The position numbers and the translations under genes are program-made. A stretch of 64,000 nucleotides of DNA from Candidatus Synechococcus calcipolaris G9 (GTDB taxonomy: Bacteria > Cyanobacteriota > Cyanobacteriia > Thermosynechococcales > Thermosynechococcaceae): the NCBI RefSeq assembly GCF_029582805.1, contig NZ_JAKKUT010000008.1, forward strand, positions 310,001 through 374,000, given 5' to 3'. Positions within the stretch are counted from its first letter, which is position 1. Every line of letters starts with the position of its first letter. Of the stretch, positions 16,633-26,190 are shown in pieces. The notes below the pieces were generated by a model. That model searched no databases. It worked only from the letters and a program-made list of their open reading frames with translations, and was not told the origin of the DNA.

Positions 16633-19338
16633 ATGCAATTTGAAGTAAATGGTAAGGGTTTTGCCGTAACCCCCACCAGTGGCCAGTGTCTACGCACCTT
16701 TCTGCGGGAACTGGGCTTTTTGGGGGTAAAAAAGGGATGTGATACCGGAGATTGTGGTGCCTGTACGGTTTGGGTAGATGGTAAACCCATTCATAGCTGC
16801 CTTTACCCGGCCTTTCGCGCCCAAAATCGCCACATTACGACCATTGAGGGGCTAGGTTCCCAGCAGCAGTTGCATCCCCTCCAACAGGCCTTTTTGGCTG
16901 CCCAGGGCTATCAATGCGGGTTTTGTACCGCTGGGATGTTAATGACCGCTGCCAGCCTAGAGTCCCTCTCCGGCGATGAGTTGCCCCGCTTGATGAAGGG
17001 AAGTCTGTGCCGCTGTACGGGCTATCGAGCCATCCAGGATGCCCTTGAGGGGATTGCCAACGTGGAAACGGAGCAGCCGGGCCAAGGGGTGGGAGCCTGT
17101 GTGGCCAACCCTTTAGGGCCAAGCATTGTCACTGGCCAAGCCCGCTATACTGCCGATGTGGCCATTGAGGACTTGCATTACTTAAAGGTGCTGCGATCGC
17201 CCCATGCCCATGCCCGCATTCTTAAAATTGATAAAACCCAAGCTCTAGCATTACCAGGGGTGCGGGCCATTTTCACCTGGGAAGATGTTCCGCGCAAGCG
17301 TTTTACCTCTGCCACTCACCACGATTACCGCGTTGATCCCGACGATACCTACGTTCTCGATCAAATTGTGCGCTTTAAGGGCCAGCGCATTGCTGCCGTT
17401 GTCGCCGACAGTGAAGCCCATGCCGAAGCAGCGGTGCGGGCCCTAGCCGTAGAGTATGAGATTTTTCCCGCTGTTTTTGATGCTGAAACAGCCATGGCTC
17501 CAGGAGCACCTATCCTACACCGGGACAGCGGCCCCGAATCTCGGATCATGCGCCCCGATCGCAACATTTTTGCCGAAATTCATGGCGAGCAGGGCAATGT
17601 GGCCGAGGGGTTTGCCCAGGCTGCTTATCTTTACCAAGACACCTATCAAACCAATCGCCAGCAGCATGTTCACCTAGAAACCCACTGTTCTGTCAGTTGG
17701 CTAGATGACCAGGGCCGTTTGCATGTGCGCACCTCTTCGCAAACGCCGTCCCTCACTAAGGAAAAGCTGTGTCATATTTTTGATATTTATCCAGAAAAAA
17801 TTCATGTCTTTAGTGAGCGGGTTGGGGGAGGCTTTGGCGGCAAGCAGGAGGTTCTCACCGAGGATCTGTGTGTCTTGGCCACCCTAAAAACAGGGCTGCC
17901 GGTTAAGTGGGAGTTTACCCGCCAAGAAGAGTTTATCGGTGGGGTGTGTCGCCACCCCATCAAGATTGATGTCAAGCTCGGGGCAGATGCAGCAGGTTAC
18001 CTAACTGCCATGCAGGTGCGGGTGGTTTCCAATACCGGGGCTTACGGCAACCACGGCGGTACGGTTCTATTTCGCTGCCTTGCTGAACCCCTTTCGATCT
18101 ATAACTGTGCCAACAAAAAGGGAGATGGCTACGCCGTTTATACCAATACCCTGCCTTCGGGGGCATTTCGCGGCTATGGAGCTGCCCAAATGTGTTTTGC
18201 CCTAGAGTCGGCCATTGATGAACTAGCCAAGCTAGTCGGAGATACCCCCTCGATGTTCCGTCACCGCAATATGATCCATCAAGGGGATGAAATTAACAGC
18301 ATCTATGAAGGGCCCCATGACTTAGATTTCAATAGCTATGGCCTGGATCAATGTGTGCAGTTGGTCGAGAGTGCCCTCCACAGCGATCGCGGCCTGGCGA
18401 AACCAGCCGAAGAAGATTGGTTAGAGGGGCGAGGCTGGGCCATGAGTATGGCGGAAACAATTCCAGGAGAGCACCGCAGCGAAGCCCACCTTTGGTTGCA
18501 GCCCAGTGGGGATTACCAGTTGGCCATTGGCTCCGCTGAGTTTGGTAACAGCATCATCACAGCCCACCGCCAGATTGCAGCCACCGTCTTGGGAACAACC
18601 ACGGGCCAAATTGACAGCCTCATTGCCGATACCGATCGCGCCCCCTTTGATAGCGGCACCTTTTCATCTACGGGGGTACCTGTGGCTGGTAAAGCGGTGG
18701 AGCTAGCTGCCCGCGCCCTAAAGAAGCAACTGTTAACCTGTGCCGCGAAGCACTGGCAGGTGGACATGAATCAGTGCTCCCTTGATGCAGAAGGCGTGTA
18801 CTGGGGCGATCGCCGGTTGGCCTTAACGGAGCTTTATACCCTAGCCCAACAGCAGGGCCATAAGCTGGAGGCCTGCCGCAAAGCCTACGCCACGCCGCGA
18901 TCGGTCTCATTCAATGTACAGGGGTTCCGGATAGCCGTCCATCGTATTTCCGGCGAGATTAAAATTCTGCACAGCGTTCATGCTTGTGATGCGGGTACAG
19001 TCATTAACCCCATGCAGTTGCGGGGACAAGTTGAAGGCGGCATTGTCCAAGCCCTTGGGGGGGCCTTGCAGGAAGAATTATTGCTAGATGAAACAGGGGG
19101 CGTTCGCAATGCAGCGATTCGTACCTATCGCATTCCCAGTTTTCCTGAAGCACCCCGAACAGAAGTCTTTTTTGCCCAAACCCAAGAATTAACAGAACCT
19201 TTTGGGGCCAAGGGAATAGCCGAAACCTCCTTTGACCCAGTGGCACCGGCCCTAGCCAATGCCCTAGCCGATGCAACCGGCGTGCGCTTTCCCCGCTTGC
19301 CGCTTCGTCCCGATAAACTCTATGAGTCCCTGATATAG
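16633..19338 (+). CDS. Fused [2Fe-2S]-molybdopterin xanthine dehydrogenase-family subunit (XdhD-like)
   Basis: A 901-aa fusion of the small Fe-S and large Mo subunits. The plant-type cluster uses Cys36, 41, 44 and 56; the second [2Fe-2S] uses Cys95, 98, 126 and 128 (CRCTG). The Mo-binding part starts about residue 150 and includes VGGGFGGKQE, AFRGYGAAQ and, near the end, PFGAKGIAETSFDP, whose Glu is the presumed catalytic base. This layout resembles E. coli XdhD and its relatives. Likely reaction: hydroxylation of hypoxanthine, xanthine or a related heterocycle. AAGGAG precedes the start by 11 nt. Confidence 0.9.
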   Translation: MQFEVNGKGFAVTPTSGQCLRTFLRELGFLGVKKGCDTGDCGACTVWVDGKPIHSCLYPAFRAQNRHITTIEGLGSQQQLHPLQQAFLAAQGYQCGFCTAGMLMTAASLESLSGDELPRLMKGSLCRCTGYRAIQDALEGIANVETEQPGQGVGACVANPLGPSIVTGQARYTADVAIEDLHYLKVLRSPHAHARILKIDKTQALALPGVRAIFTWEDVPRKRFTSATHHDYRVDPDDTYVLDQIVRFKGQRIAAVVADSEAHAEAAVRALAVEYEIFPAVFDAETAMAPGAPILHRDSGPESRIMRPDRNIFAEIHGEQGNVAEGFAQAAYLYQDTYQTNRQQHVHLETHCSVSWLDDQGRLHVRTSSQTPSLTKEKLCHIFDIYPEKIHVFSERVGGGFGGKQEVLTEDLCVLATLKTGLPVKWEFTRQEEFIGGVCRHPIKIDVKLGADAAGYLTAMQVRVVSNTGAYGNHGGTVLFRCLAEPLSIYNCANKKGDGYAVYTNTLPSGAFRGYGAAQMCFALESAIDELAKLVGDTPSMFRHRNMIHQGDEINSIYEGPHDLDFNSYGLDQCVQLVESALHSDRGLAKPAEEDWLEGRGWAMSMAETIPGEHRSEAHLWLQPSGDYQLAIGSAEFGNSIITAHRQIAATVLGTTTGQIDSLIADTDRAPFDSGTFSSTGVPVAGKAVELAARALKKQLLTCAAKHWQVDMNQCSLDAEGVYWGDRRLALTELYTLAQQQGHKLEACRKAYATPRSVSFNVQGFRIAVHRISGEIKILHSVHACDAGTVINPMQLRGQVEGGIVQALGGALQEELLLDETGGVRNAAIRTYRIPSFPEAPRTEVFFAQTQELTEPFGAKGIAETSFDPVAPALANALADATGVRFPRLPLRPDKLYESLI

Positions 19339-19356
19339 CGATCGCCGCTGGCAGGC

Positions 19357-19614
19357 TTACTTAAGTTGGGGAGATTGAGTCAAAGACCAGTGGTAGTCAA
19401 TTTCTCCACCCTTGCGCTGCCACTCTTCCTCAAGCTGTTTTTGTTGAGATAACGCCTTCCGTAATTGGACAATGACCCCTTGGACTTGAATATAGGCAGA
19501 ACTACGAATGTCTAAACTCGGCAATGACACTTGCTCTAAAAGCTGTAGGAGCAGTTCATAGTGAACATGGGACGGCAGGGAAATTGGTAATTCCGTTGAT
19601 TGAGATGGGCGCAC
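19357..19614 (-). CDS. Small conserved cyanobacterial protein (DUF5340-like)
   Basis: A helical 85-aa protein (LPSHVHYELLLQLLEQ, then VQLRKALSQQKQLEEEW, ending IDYHWSL). From memory this resembles DUF5340 of cyanobacteria, including the terminal HWSL. I prefer the GTG at 19614, which has GGAGG 11 nt upstream and gives the usual short length. The frame is open to an ATG at 19761, whose extra 49 residues look atypical. Function unknown. Confidence 0.55.
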   Translation of the reverse strand: MRPSQSTELPISLPSHVHYELLLQLLEQVSLPSLDIRSSAYIQVQGVIVQLRKALSQQKQLEEEWQRKGGEIDYHWSLTQSPQLK

Positions 19615-19833
19615 TAGAGAGTGAACCTCCGGGAAAAAAGAATGGAGAAGGCTGATATGCTTTTCATTTATATCATTATGCCCAATAATTCTATGCCCAA
19701 TGATCAAGTCCGTTAAGTTTAAGGCTTGAGAATTTTCCGGCTGAGAACTGTGACATCCCAAGCACCCATGGTAGTTCCATCAAGCAAGCGTATAAAATAA
19801 CGTTCAGTCCTAGAATATTCAGCCCTTGGGGAA

Positions 19834-20760
19834 ATGCACCTGATGCTCAGTCAAACTCGCCTCCGTTATGCCTACTATCCAGGCTGTGTAGCCCAGGGGG
19901 CCTGCCGGGAATTACACCTGTCTACCCAGGCGATCGCCCCCCTCCTAGATATGGAGTTAATTGAACTGAAACAGGCATCTTGCTGTGGTTCGGGCACATT
20001 CAAGGAAGATTCGTGGCTTCTGGAAGATACGGTCAATGCTCGGAACATTGCCCTAGCGGAAGAGCTAAACTTACCCCTGTTAACCCACTGCAGTACCTGC
20101 CAGGGGGTGATTGGCCATGTGGATGAACGCCTTAAGGAGGCCCAAAGCCAACGACCAGAGTATTTGGCTCAGGTTAACCAGTTATTGGACGAGCAGGGGT
20201 GTCATCCCTATCGGGGTAGTACGGACGTCAAACATATTCTCTGGGCGATCGTGGGTGATGTGGGACTGGAGACCCTAGGGAAAAAAGTTGTCCGCTCCCT
20301 GACCGGCCTGAAATGTGCCGCCTTCTATGGCTGTTATCTACTGCGAAGTCAAAAACAACTGCCCTTTGATCATCCCATTCATCCCCAGTCCTTGGAAAAT
20401 GTCTTTGAGACCCTAGGGGCCACCCCGGTGGACTACAACGGCCGCACCCAATGCTGTGGTTGGCCCCTGTCTAGCTACGCCACGGAAGAATCCTTTCGCA
20501 TGGCAGGACTGCGCCTCAAAGCAGCGATCGCCGCCGGTGCCGATTGTATTGTCACCCCCTGCCCCCTCTGTCATCTAAATTTAGATTCACGCCAACCGGA
20601 AATTGCAAACATTATGGGTGAATCCCTCCAGTTACCTATTTTGCATTTACCCCAATTGGTGGGGTTAGCCCTAGGGTTAGAACCAGCCCAATTAGGCCTG
20701 GGTAAGCACGTTGTCTCCACCCAGTCAGTTTTAGCAAAGCTTAAAAACTATAACGCATAG
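19834..20760 (+). CDS. HdrB-like CCG-domain protein
   Basis: A 308-aa protein with two cysteine-rich CCG domains, as in heterodisulfide reductase subunit B and the membrane-anchor-like subunit of some succinate dehydrogenases. Signatures are AYYPGCVAQG with ASCCGSGTF in the first half and FYGCYLLR with TQCCGWPLS and CPLCHLNLD in the second; these can hold a noncubane Fe-S cluster. Cyanobacteria carry such proteins without methanogenesis, and the partner is unclear. It converges on pheA with a 2-bp gap. Confidence 0.85.
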   Translation: MHLMLSQTRLRYAYYPGCVAQGACRELHLSTQAIAPLLDMELIELKQASCCGSGTFKEDSWLLEDTVNARNIALAEELNLPLLTHCSTCQGVIGHVDERLKEAQSQRPEYLAQVNQLLDEQGCHPYRGSTDVKHILWAIVGDVGLETLGKKVVRSLTGLKCAAFYGCYLLRSQKQLPFDHPIHPQSLENVFETLGATPVDYNGRTQCCGWPLSSYATEESFRMAGLRLKAAIAAGADCIVTPCPLCHLNLDSRQPEIANIMGESLQLPILHLPQLVGLALGLEPAQLGLGKHVVSTQSVLAKLKNYNA

Positions 20761-20762
20761 CT

Positions 20763-21617
20763 CTAAATATATAGATAATGATAACTGCCAAAAATCTTTA
20801 GAGTGTCCGTATAGGCCGCTAGTGCTTCTACGCCCTCAGCAATGGTGGCGGCGCGGCCATTCACCTCGAGATCTAGGAAAAATACATAATCCCCTAAGGC
20901 CCGCTTACTGGGGCGGGATTCAATACGAGAAAGATTTATTTGGCGATCGCCCAACAGATTCAGGGACTTGACTAGGGAGCCGGGTTCATTGGTCTTGAGA
21001 CTAAAGGCCAGGGAGGTATGGCTATCATCCGGCCCCGGTAAACCATCCCCTTGACTGCGGCTGAGAATCCAAAACCGGGTACAGTTGTGGGCAAAGTCTT
21101 GAATATCCGTCGCTAAAATTGGCAGATTATGGAGAGAGGCCGCCCAAGGGGCCGCGATCGCCGCCGCAGTGTTATCCTCCTGAACATAGACCAAGCCTTC
21201 AGTAGTGGAGGTCATTAACCGTTGCTCGGCCCAGGGTAACTGTTGTTGCAACCACTGTTGACATTGACCCAAGGCTTGGGGATGGGAGTAAATGATTTTA
21301 ATCTGCTCTAGACCCGTAGCATGGGTAATGAGGGTGTTGGCAATGGGACGAACGATGGCATGTTGAATGTGAAGATCCGGCCCCTGCCATAGGGCATCTA
21401 GGGTCATATTCACACTACCTTCCACAGAATTTTCACTGGGCACAATGGCCAAATCTGTCTCGCCAAGGGCAAGGGCCTTTAACGTGGCGGGAATACTTGA
21501 ATAGCTGTGTAATTCAACTGTTTGATCCTGTGTTTTAGTTAGCCATTGGGCACAAGCTTTGGCCGCTTCTTCGCTGTAGGTTCCGGCTGGGCCTAGATGG
21601 GCAAGGGATAGGGCCAT
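20763..21617 (-). CDS. pheA: Prephenate dehydratase
   Basis: A 284-aa enzyme converting prephenate to phenylpyruvate for phenylalanine synthesis. The periplasmic-binding-like catalytic domain opens LGPAGTYSEEAA and has the catalytic Thr of the TRF motif in NCTRFWIL; a C-terminal ACT domain with ESRPSKRALGDY gives phenylalanine feedback control. No chorismate mutase domain is present. Confidence 0.94.
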   Translation of the reverse strand: MALSLAHLGPAGTYSEEAAKACAQWLTKTQDQTVELHSYSSIPATLKALALGETDLAIVPSENSVEGSVNMTLDALWQGPDLHIQHAIVRPIANTLITHATGLEQIKIIYSHPQALGQCQQWLQQQLPWAEQRLMTSTTEGLVYVQEDNTAAAIAAPWAASLHNLPILATDIQDFAHNCTRFWILSRSQGDGLPGPDDSHTSLAFSLKTNEPGSLVKSLNLLGDRQINLSRIESRPSKRALGDYVFFLDLEVNGRAATIAEGVEALAAYTDTLKIFGSYHYLYI

Positions 21618-21701
21618 TAAGATATTGACAACCTATAAAAACTATCACCGTAATTATATCCAACCCACAGATAGGGCGATCGCTAAAACAGACCTGTGTT
21701 C

Positions 21702-21731
21702 TCATTAGTGTTATCATTAGTGTTATCATTA
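21702..21731. repeat. Short tandem repeat upstream of pheA
   Basis: The 12-mer TCATTAGTGTTA is repeated twice, with a partial third copy, in the 279-bp region between divergent pheA and the hemerythrin gene. It may be a simple slippage repeat; no regulator site can be assigned. Confidence 0.6.
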
Positions 21732-21896
21732 AAGAATAAATAAGATTGACGACAGCAATTGATGAAAAGTTTTACTATTCCCAAAAAGTATTGCGCTGTC
21801 CCATCAACCATTTGAGTTAAGTTAAAGCCGTTTTAGTCTATACAAGATTCTGAGCAACAGGAATCCGAAAAAACATTCTGGTAATGAGGTACGGAT

Positions 21897-22352
21897 ATGA
21901 CCGATATGGATCATTTAGCATGGCAAGACCAGTATGCCTTAGGCCATGGTGAAATTGATCAACAGCATCGAGCACTGCTCAGTTTATTAAGGCATCTCAG
22001 ACAGGCGATCGCAACCTCTGTCGATTCCACCACTATAGAAAACAGCCTTCAAGAAATCGTCAATGAAACCCTGAACCACTTTCGGGATGAAGAGAAACTG
22101 ATGGGGGGCAGCAACTACCCAGGGTATTTGGGACACAGGGCAGCCCACCAAAATCTTGAGGCAGCTATGGGAAAATTAGTTGCTACCTTTGAGGCAGATC
22201 CAGCTAGCTTTACCCTAGAGACAGTCGCAGCCTTGGGGGAACTTATCTTGCACCATATTTGTGAAGAGGATCAACCCATGGTGCAATTTCTCAACGCTCC
22301 AGATGCCACAGCCGCTACTGAAGGCAAATTGACCGCCGCCAGCCTTTTCTAG
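21897..22352 (+). CDS. Bacteriohemerythrin
   Basis: A 151-aa non-heme di-iron oxygen-binding four-helix bundle. Expected ligands are present: His24 (DQQHR), His61 and Glu65 (NHFRDEE), His80 and His84 (GHRAAH), His119/120 and Asp125 (HHICEED). It binds O2 reversibly and may buffer oxygen or sense it. The ATG at 21897 has GAGG about 8 nt upstream. No partner signalling domain is attached. Confidence 0.9.
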   Translation: MTDMDHLAWQDQYALGHGEIDQQHRALLSLLRHLRQAIATSVDSTTIENSLQEIVNETLNHFRDEEKLMGGSNYPGYLGHRAAHQNLEAAMGKLVATFEADPASFTLETVAALGELILHHICEEDQPMVQFLNAPDATAATEGKLTAASLF

Positions 22353-22472
22353 CGGTTTCGTCCTAATTGGAGATATTTCTTAGATATTGGCGGATACGGG
22401 CGCAGTTTGGGCCCATAATATGGCAGACTTTTGAAGAACATTACGTCATCCTACTCGTCGTTAAATTTTTCC

Positions 22473-24614
22473 ATGACTCAACCGAAGCGTGCATTAATTA
22501 CGGGCATTACTGGCCAAGATGGCTCTTACTTAACGGAATTGCTGCTCGATAAGGGGTATGAAGTCCATGGCATTATCCGACGCACCTCCACCTTCAACAC
22601 CGATCGCATTGATCACGTTTACGAAGACCCCCATAAAGAGTCTGCGAAGTTATTACTCCACTACGGTGATTTAACGGACGGAGCCACCCTGCGGCGCATC
22701 TTAGAAATGGCTCGGCCCGATGAAATTTATAATTTGGGTGCCCAATCCCATGTGCGAGTGAGTTTTGATGCCCCAGAATATACGGTGGATACCGTTGCCA
22801 TGGGTACATTGCGGCTTTTAGAAGCAGTGCGGGATTACCAACAGCGCACGAGCATTCCGGTGCGATTTTATCAAGCGGGTTCCTCCGAGATGTTTGGCCT
22901 CGTCCAGGCAGTTCCCCAGAGTGAAACCACACCCTTTTATCCTCGCAGTCCCTACGCTTGCGCCAAGGTCTATGCCCACTGGCAAACGGTGAACTATCGG
23001 GAAGCCTACGATATTTTTGCTTGTAACGGTATTTTGTTTAACCATGAATGCGTCACGGCCGAAACGCCGGTCATTATCCGCAAAGATGGCCTCATTGATA
23101 TTGTGCCCATTGAAGATATGGTTCCCCATCGCACCAGCGCGGAACATGGTCATCGCTACACCACGGATGTGCCCCTAGGCGATCGCTTTCAGGTTTGGGA
23201 TGCCCAGGGCTGGACAGACGTGACCTGCATGACGGCAACCTGGAATGGGGCCAAACAACGTGCCAATAAGCAGGTGCATCGAATTGCGGCCCGGGGAGCA
23301 ATTTATCAGGCCACCAGTGAGCATCAGGTTTTTATCCAAGGGGAAAATGGAGCGATCGCCCAACCCGCAGGAGACGTTAAAGTTGGTGATGCCTTGGCAT
23401 TGATTGAGTTACCCCCAGCAACGGAGCAGCTAGATTTAACCCAGTCTGAAGCCTGGTTGCTGGGCATTTTAGCGGCGGAGGGTTATGTTACCGAAGAGGG
23501 CAAGGTGACTGCCACCAATCAAGATGAGACCCTCTTAGGACGGATTGGGGCAACGTGGCGGAAGGTTACCGGGGGCTACTGCACCCACCATCAAACCCAA
23601 AGTGGTTTTGAGAATGGCCGACCCGTCATCCAACTCCACTTGAATGGAAATCGGGCCTATGGTCGCTATATTCGCGAATCCCTTTATACGCGGTCAGGTT
23701 ACAAACGCATTCCCAAACGAATTTTGAATGGAGGGGAACCAGAGCGACTTGCCTTTCTAGAGGGGTTTAATGCTGGGGATGGTCTGAAAAGTACCCCCTG
23801 TACCTACGAATTTCAAGGATTTCGCACCGCTTCAGCCGTGATGGCAGCCGGACTGTACTGGCTAGTGACGACCACACTTCAACAACGGATTACCCTGTGT
23901 ACCGAGGATCGGGATGGGCGATTATACTACCAACTCAATCTCAATTCCCCGGATGTTGTTGGTCAACAGGGACAACATTTACGCAAGCCTACTGAGGAAG
24001 TAGTAAAGGCAAATCCTATTGATTACGATGGCTGGCTCTTTGATTTTGCAACCACCTCAGGAACCTTCCATGCTGGGGTGGGCCAAGGTTGGATCCACAA
24101 TTCACCGCGACGAGGGGAGACCTTCGTTACCCGCAAAATTACCCGCGCCCTCGCTCGGATTGTGTTTGGTCTACAAAAGAAAATTTACCTGGGCAACTTA
24201 GATGCCAAGCGAGATTGGGGCTATGCCAAGGATTATGTTGAGGCCATGTGGCTGATGCTGCAACAGGAACGGCCCGATGACTATGTGATTGCCACGGGGG
24301 AAACCCATTCCGTGCGGGAGTTTTTAGAGACCGCCTTTGGTTTGGTCAATCTCAACTGGGAAGACTACGTGGAATTTGACCCGCGTTACCTGCGCCCAGC
24401 GGAGGTGGAGCTTTTGATTGGGGATTCCAGCAAAGCTCAAACCCAATTAAATTGGAAACCCTCGGTGACATTTAGGGAATTAGTAAAAATCATGGTGACA
24501 GCGGATCTGCGGGCGGTGGAGCGGTCTAAAAATGGATCATCTACCGATGAAAATACGCCGGAGTCAGTTCTGGATATTGTGGCCAGTCGTCAACTCATTA
24601 GTAAAGCTGACTAA
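22473..24614 (+). CDS. gmd: GDP-mannose 4,6-dehydratase interrupted by an intein
   Basis: The precursor is 713 aa; removal of the intein (residues 193-543) leaves 362 aa, the normal Gmd length. Gmd makes GDP-4-keto-6-deoxymannose from GDP-mannose. The extein has the NADP motif TGITGQDGSY, GSSEMFG, and the active-site Tyr161/Lys165 pair in YACAK. The intein splits the strongly conserved stretch LFNHE/SPRRGETF. ATG 22473 is preferred because MTQPKRALITG fits the family; a TTG at 22431 is in frame. fcl follows 9 bp later. Confidence 0.93.
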   Translation: MTQPKRALITGITGQDGSYLTELLLDKGYEVHGIIRRTSTFNTDRIDHVYEDPHKESAKLLLHYGDLTDGATLRRILEMARPDEIYNLGAQSHVRVSFDAPEYTVDTVAMGTLRLLEAVRDYQQRTSIPVRFYQAGSSEMFGLVQAVPQSETTPFYPRSPYACAKVYAHWQTVNYREAYDIFACNGILFNHECVTAETPVIIRKDGLIDIVPIEDMVPHRTSAEHGHRYTTDVPLGDRFQVWDAQGWTDVTCMTATWNGAKQRANKQVHRIAARGAIYQATSEHQVFIQGENGAIAQPAGDVKVGDALALIELPPATEQLDLTQSEAWLLGILAAEGYVTEEGKVTATNQDETLLGRIGATWRKVTGGYCTHHQTQSGFENGRPVIQLHLNGNRAYGRYIRESLYTRSGYKRIPKRILNGGEPERLAFLEGFNAGDGLKSTPCTYEFQGFRTASAVMAAGLYWLVTTTLQQRITLCTEDRDGRLYYQLNLNSPDVVGQQGQHLRKPTEEVVKANPIDYDGWLFDFATTSGTFHAGVGQGWIHNSPRRGETFVTRKITRALARIVFGLQKKIYLGNLDAKRDWGYAKDYVEAMWLMLQQERPDDYVIATGETHSVREFLETAFGLVNLNWEDYVEFDPRYLRPAEVELLIGDSSKAQTQLNWKPSVTFRELVKIMVTADLRAVERSKNGSSTDENTPESVLDIVASRQLISKAD
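23049..24101 (+). mobile_element. Gmd intein with LAGLIDADG homing endonuclease
   Basis: An in-frame 351-residue protein intron. Splicing residues are complete: Cys1 (CVTAETPV, block A), block B with TSEH at 89-92, block F around YDGWLFDF to TFHAG, and terminal His350-Asn351 before extein Ser+1. Two dodecapeptide motifs, LLGILAAEGY (137-146) and LEGFNAGDG (237-245), retain an acidic residue each, so the endonuclease could be active. HIP1-like octamers inside it (for example near 23180 and 23353) suggest long residence in cyanobacterial DNA. Confidence 0.93.
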
Positions 24615-24623
24615 CCTAAACCT

Positions 24624-25562
24624 ATGCGTAATCTCTCAGATACAAAGATTTTGGTGACGGGGGGGGCTGGATTCCTAGGGCAGCAGGTTGTCGCCCAATT
24701 ACTTCAGCAGGGAGCAACTAAAGAAAATATCACCCTTCCGCGATCGCGGGATTGGGATTTACGCTCCCTGGAGGCCTGTCAACAAGCGGTTCAGAATCAA
24801 GATTTAGTCATTCACCTAGCAGCCCATGTGGGCGGCATTGGCCTCAATCAAGCCAAGCCAGGGGAACTGTTCTACGACAATTTGATGATGGGGGCCCAAC
24901 TGATTCATTCGGCTTACCAGGTGGGGGTGAGGAAGTTTGTGTGCGTGGGTACGATTTGCGCCTACCCTAAGTTTACTCCGGTCCCCTTCAAGGAAGCGGA
25001 TCTCTGGAATGGCTACCCAGAGGAAACCAATGCCCCCTACGGAATTGCTAAAAAAGCCCTTTTAGTGCAGCTTCAAGCCTATCGACAGCAGTACGGGTTT
25101 AATGGCATCTATCTATTGCCCGTCAACCTCTACGGTCCCCGTGATAACTTTGATCCGAAAAGTTCCCATGTGATTCCGGCTCTGATCCGCAAAGTCTACG
25201 AAGCCCAACAACGGGGCGATCTCACCCTATCTGTCTGGGGAGATGGCAGTCCCACCCGGGAATTTCTCTATGTGGATGACGCGGCCCGGGGGATTGTCAC
25301 CGCGGCGATCGCCTACGGGGGAGCCGAACCGGTGAACTTAGGAACCGGCGAAGAAATTACCATCAAAGATCTGGTGATGCTGATCTGTGAATTAATGGAG
25401 TTCAGGGGTGAAATTGTCTGGCAAACCGATAAGCCTAATGGCCAACCCCGGCGGTGCTTAGATACGGAGCGGGCAAAGGACTATTTTAACTTTGAGGCGG
25501 AGGTCTATCTACGGGAAGGGTTAAGGCGCACGATTGAATGGTATCGTCAAAACCCGAGTTAG
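24624..25562 (+). CDS. fcl: GDP-L-fucose synthase
   Basis: A 312-aa SDR epimerase/reductase that turns the Gmd product into GDP-L-fucose. The Rossmann motif [13 protein letters not shown] is near the start; the catalytic Tyr and Lys are in APYGIAKKA, and the typical [14 protein letters not shown] follows. It is 9 bp after gmd, so both are one transcription unit supplying fucose for surface glycans. Length is normal. Confidence 0.93.
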   Translation: MRNLSDTKILVTGGAGFLGQQVVAQLLQQGATKENITLPRSRDWDLRSLEACQQAVQNQDLVIHLAAHVGGIGLNQAKPGELFYDNLMMGAQLIHSAYQVGVRKFVCVGTICAYPKFTPVPFKEADLWNGYPEETNAPYGIAKKALLVQLQAYRQQYGFNGIYLLPVNLYGPRDNFDPKSSHVIPALIRKVYEAQQRGDLTLSVWGDGSPTREFLYVDDAARGIVTAAIAYGGAEPVNLGTGEEITIKDLVMLICELMEFRGEIVWQTDKPNGQPRRCLDTERAKDYFNFEAEVYLREGLRRTIEWYRQNPS

Positions 25563-25717
25563 GCGGCTTCAGCTATCGGTAAGGCTTGGTAGGAAAGTAT
25601 TCTGAGTGAGAATATCAGGTAGTCGTAGGCTCCTTCTAGAAGCTCCATTGATTCTGACCCGACAGCTAATTTTTTATTGACTAAAATGGGAATGCACTTC
25701 ACGACCGATCAGTAACT

Positions 25718-25903
25718 ATGTTAGAAGATAAACAAAAGAGAATAGTGGTTGCACCTCAGCCATCACTGGTTTCACACTCTTCACTACCACCTAATCGCGT
25801 TATTAGTGTTGAGCTAGAGGATGGGGAGGATGTCGAATGGATGTGGATGGCACTACCTGACGGTACAAAGTACGTCAGTGGATATACCATTGTCAAAAAA
25901 TAA
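25718..25903 (+). CDS. Small hypothetical protein
   Basis: A 61-aa reading frame with an acidic patch (VELEDGEDVEWMWMALPDG) and terminal basic residues. Its family is not recognised. It sits just upstream of a toxin-antitoxin pair in the same direction, in a stretch poorer in HIP1 than its surroundings. It may be a real small accessory gene; no functional inference is justified. Confidence 0.5.
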   Translation: MLEDKQKRIVVAPQPSLVSHSSLPPNRVISVELEDGEDVEWMWMALPDGTKYVSGYTIVKK

Positions 25904-25962
25904 AGCAGATGGTTCTAGCGCAGTGCATTGCTGCGATTATCTACGATCTTAAGGACGATAGA

Positions 25963-26190
25963 ATGAGAGTCTCCATTATCAATGAAGTGATCAAGCAGCT
26001 AGAAGTAATGCCGCAGCACCTACAACAACAAGTGCTTGAATTTACTCAAGCGTTAGCAACATCTGAAGTTCGAGGAACTCCAGGGCAACAATTGCTATGT
26101 TTTGCAGGTTCAATCCCTCCAGAGGATCTCCAATTAATGCGTGAGGCAATCGAGCAAGATTGTGAGCGGATAGATATTGATGGGTGGTAG
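25963..26190 (+). CDS. Putative antitoxin of a VapBC-like pair
   Basis: A 75-aa protein rich in helix-forming residues (INEVIKQLEVMPQHLQQQVLEF), resembling DUF2281-type antitoxin-like proteins of cyanobacteria. I chose ATG 25963 because AAGGA lies 7 nt upstream; the frame is open to 25909. Its end overlaps the PIN-domain toxin start by 11 bp, the usual coupled layout. Confidence 0.7.
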   Translation: MRVSIINEVIKQLEVMPQHLQQQVLEFTQALATSEVRGTPGQQLLCFAGSIPPEDLQLMREAIEQDCERIDIDGW

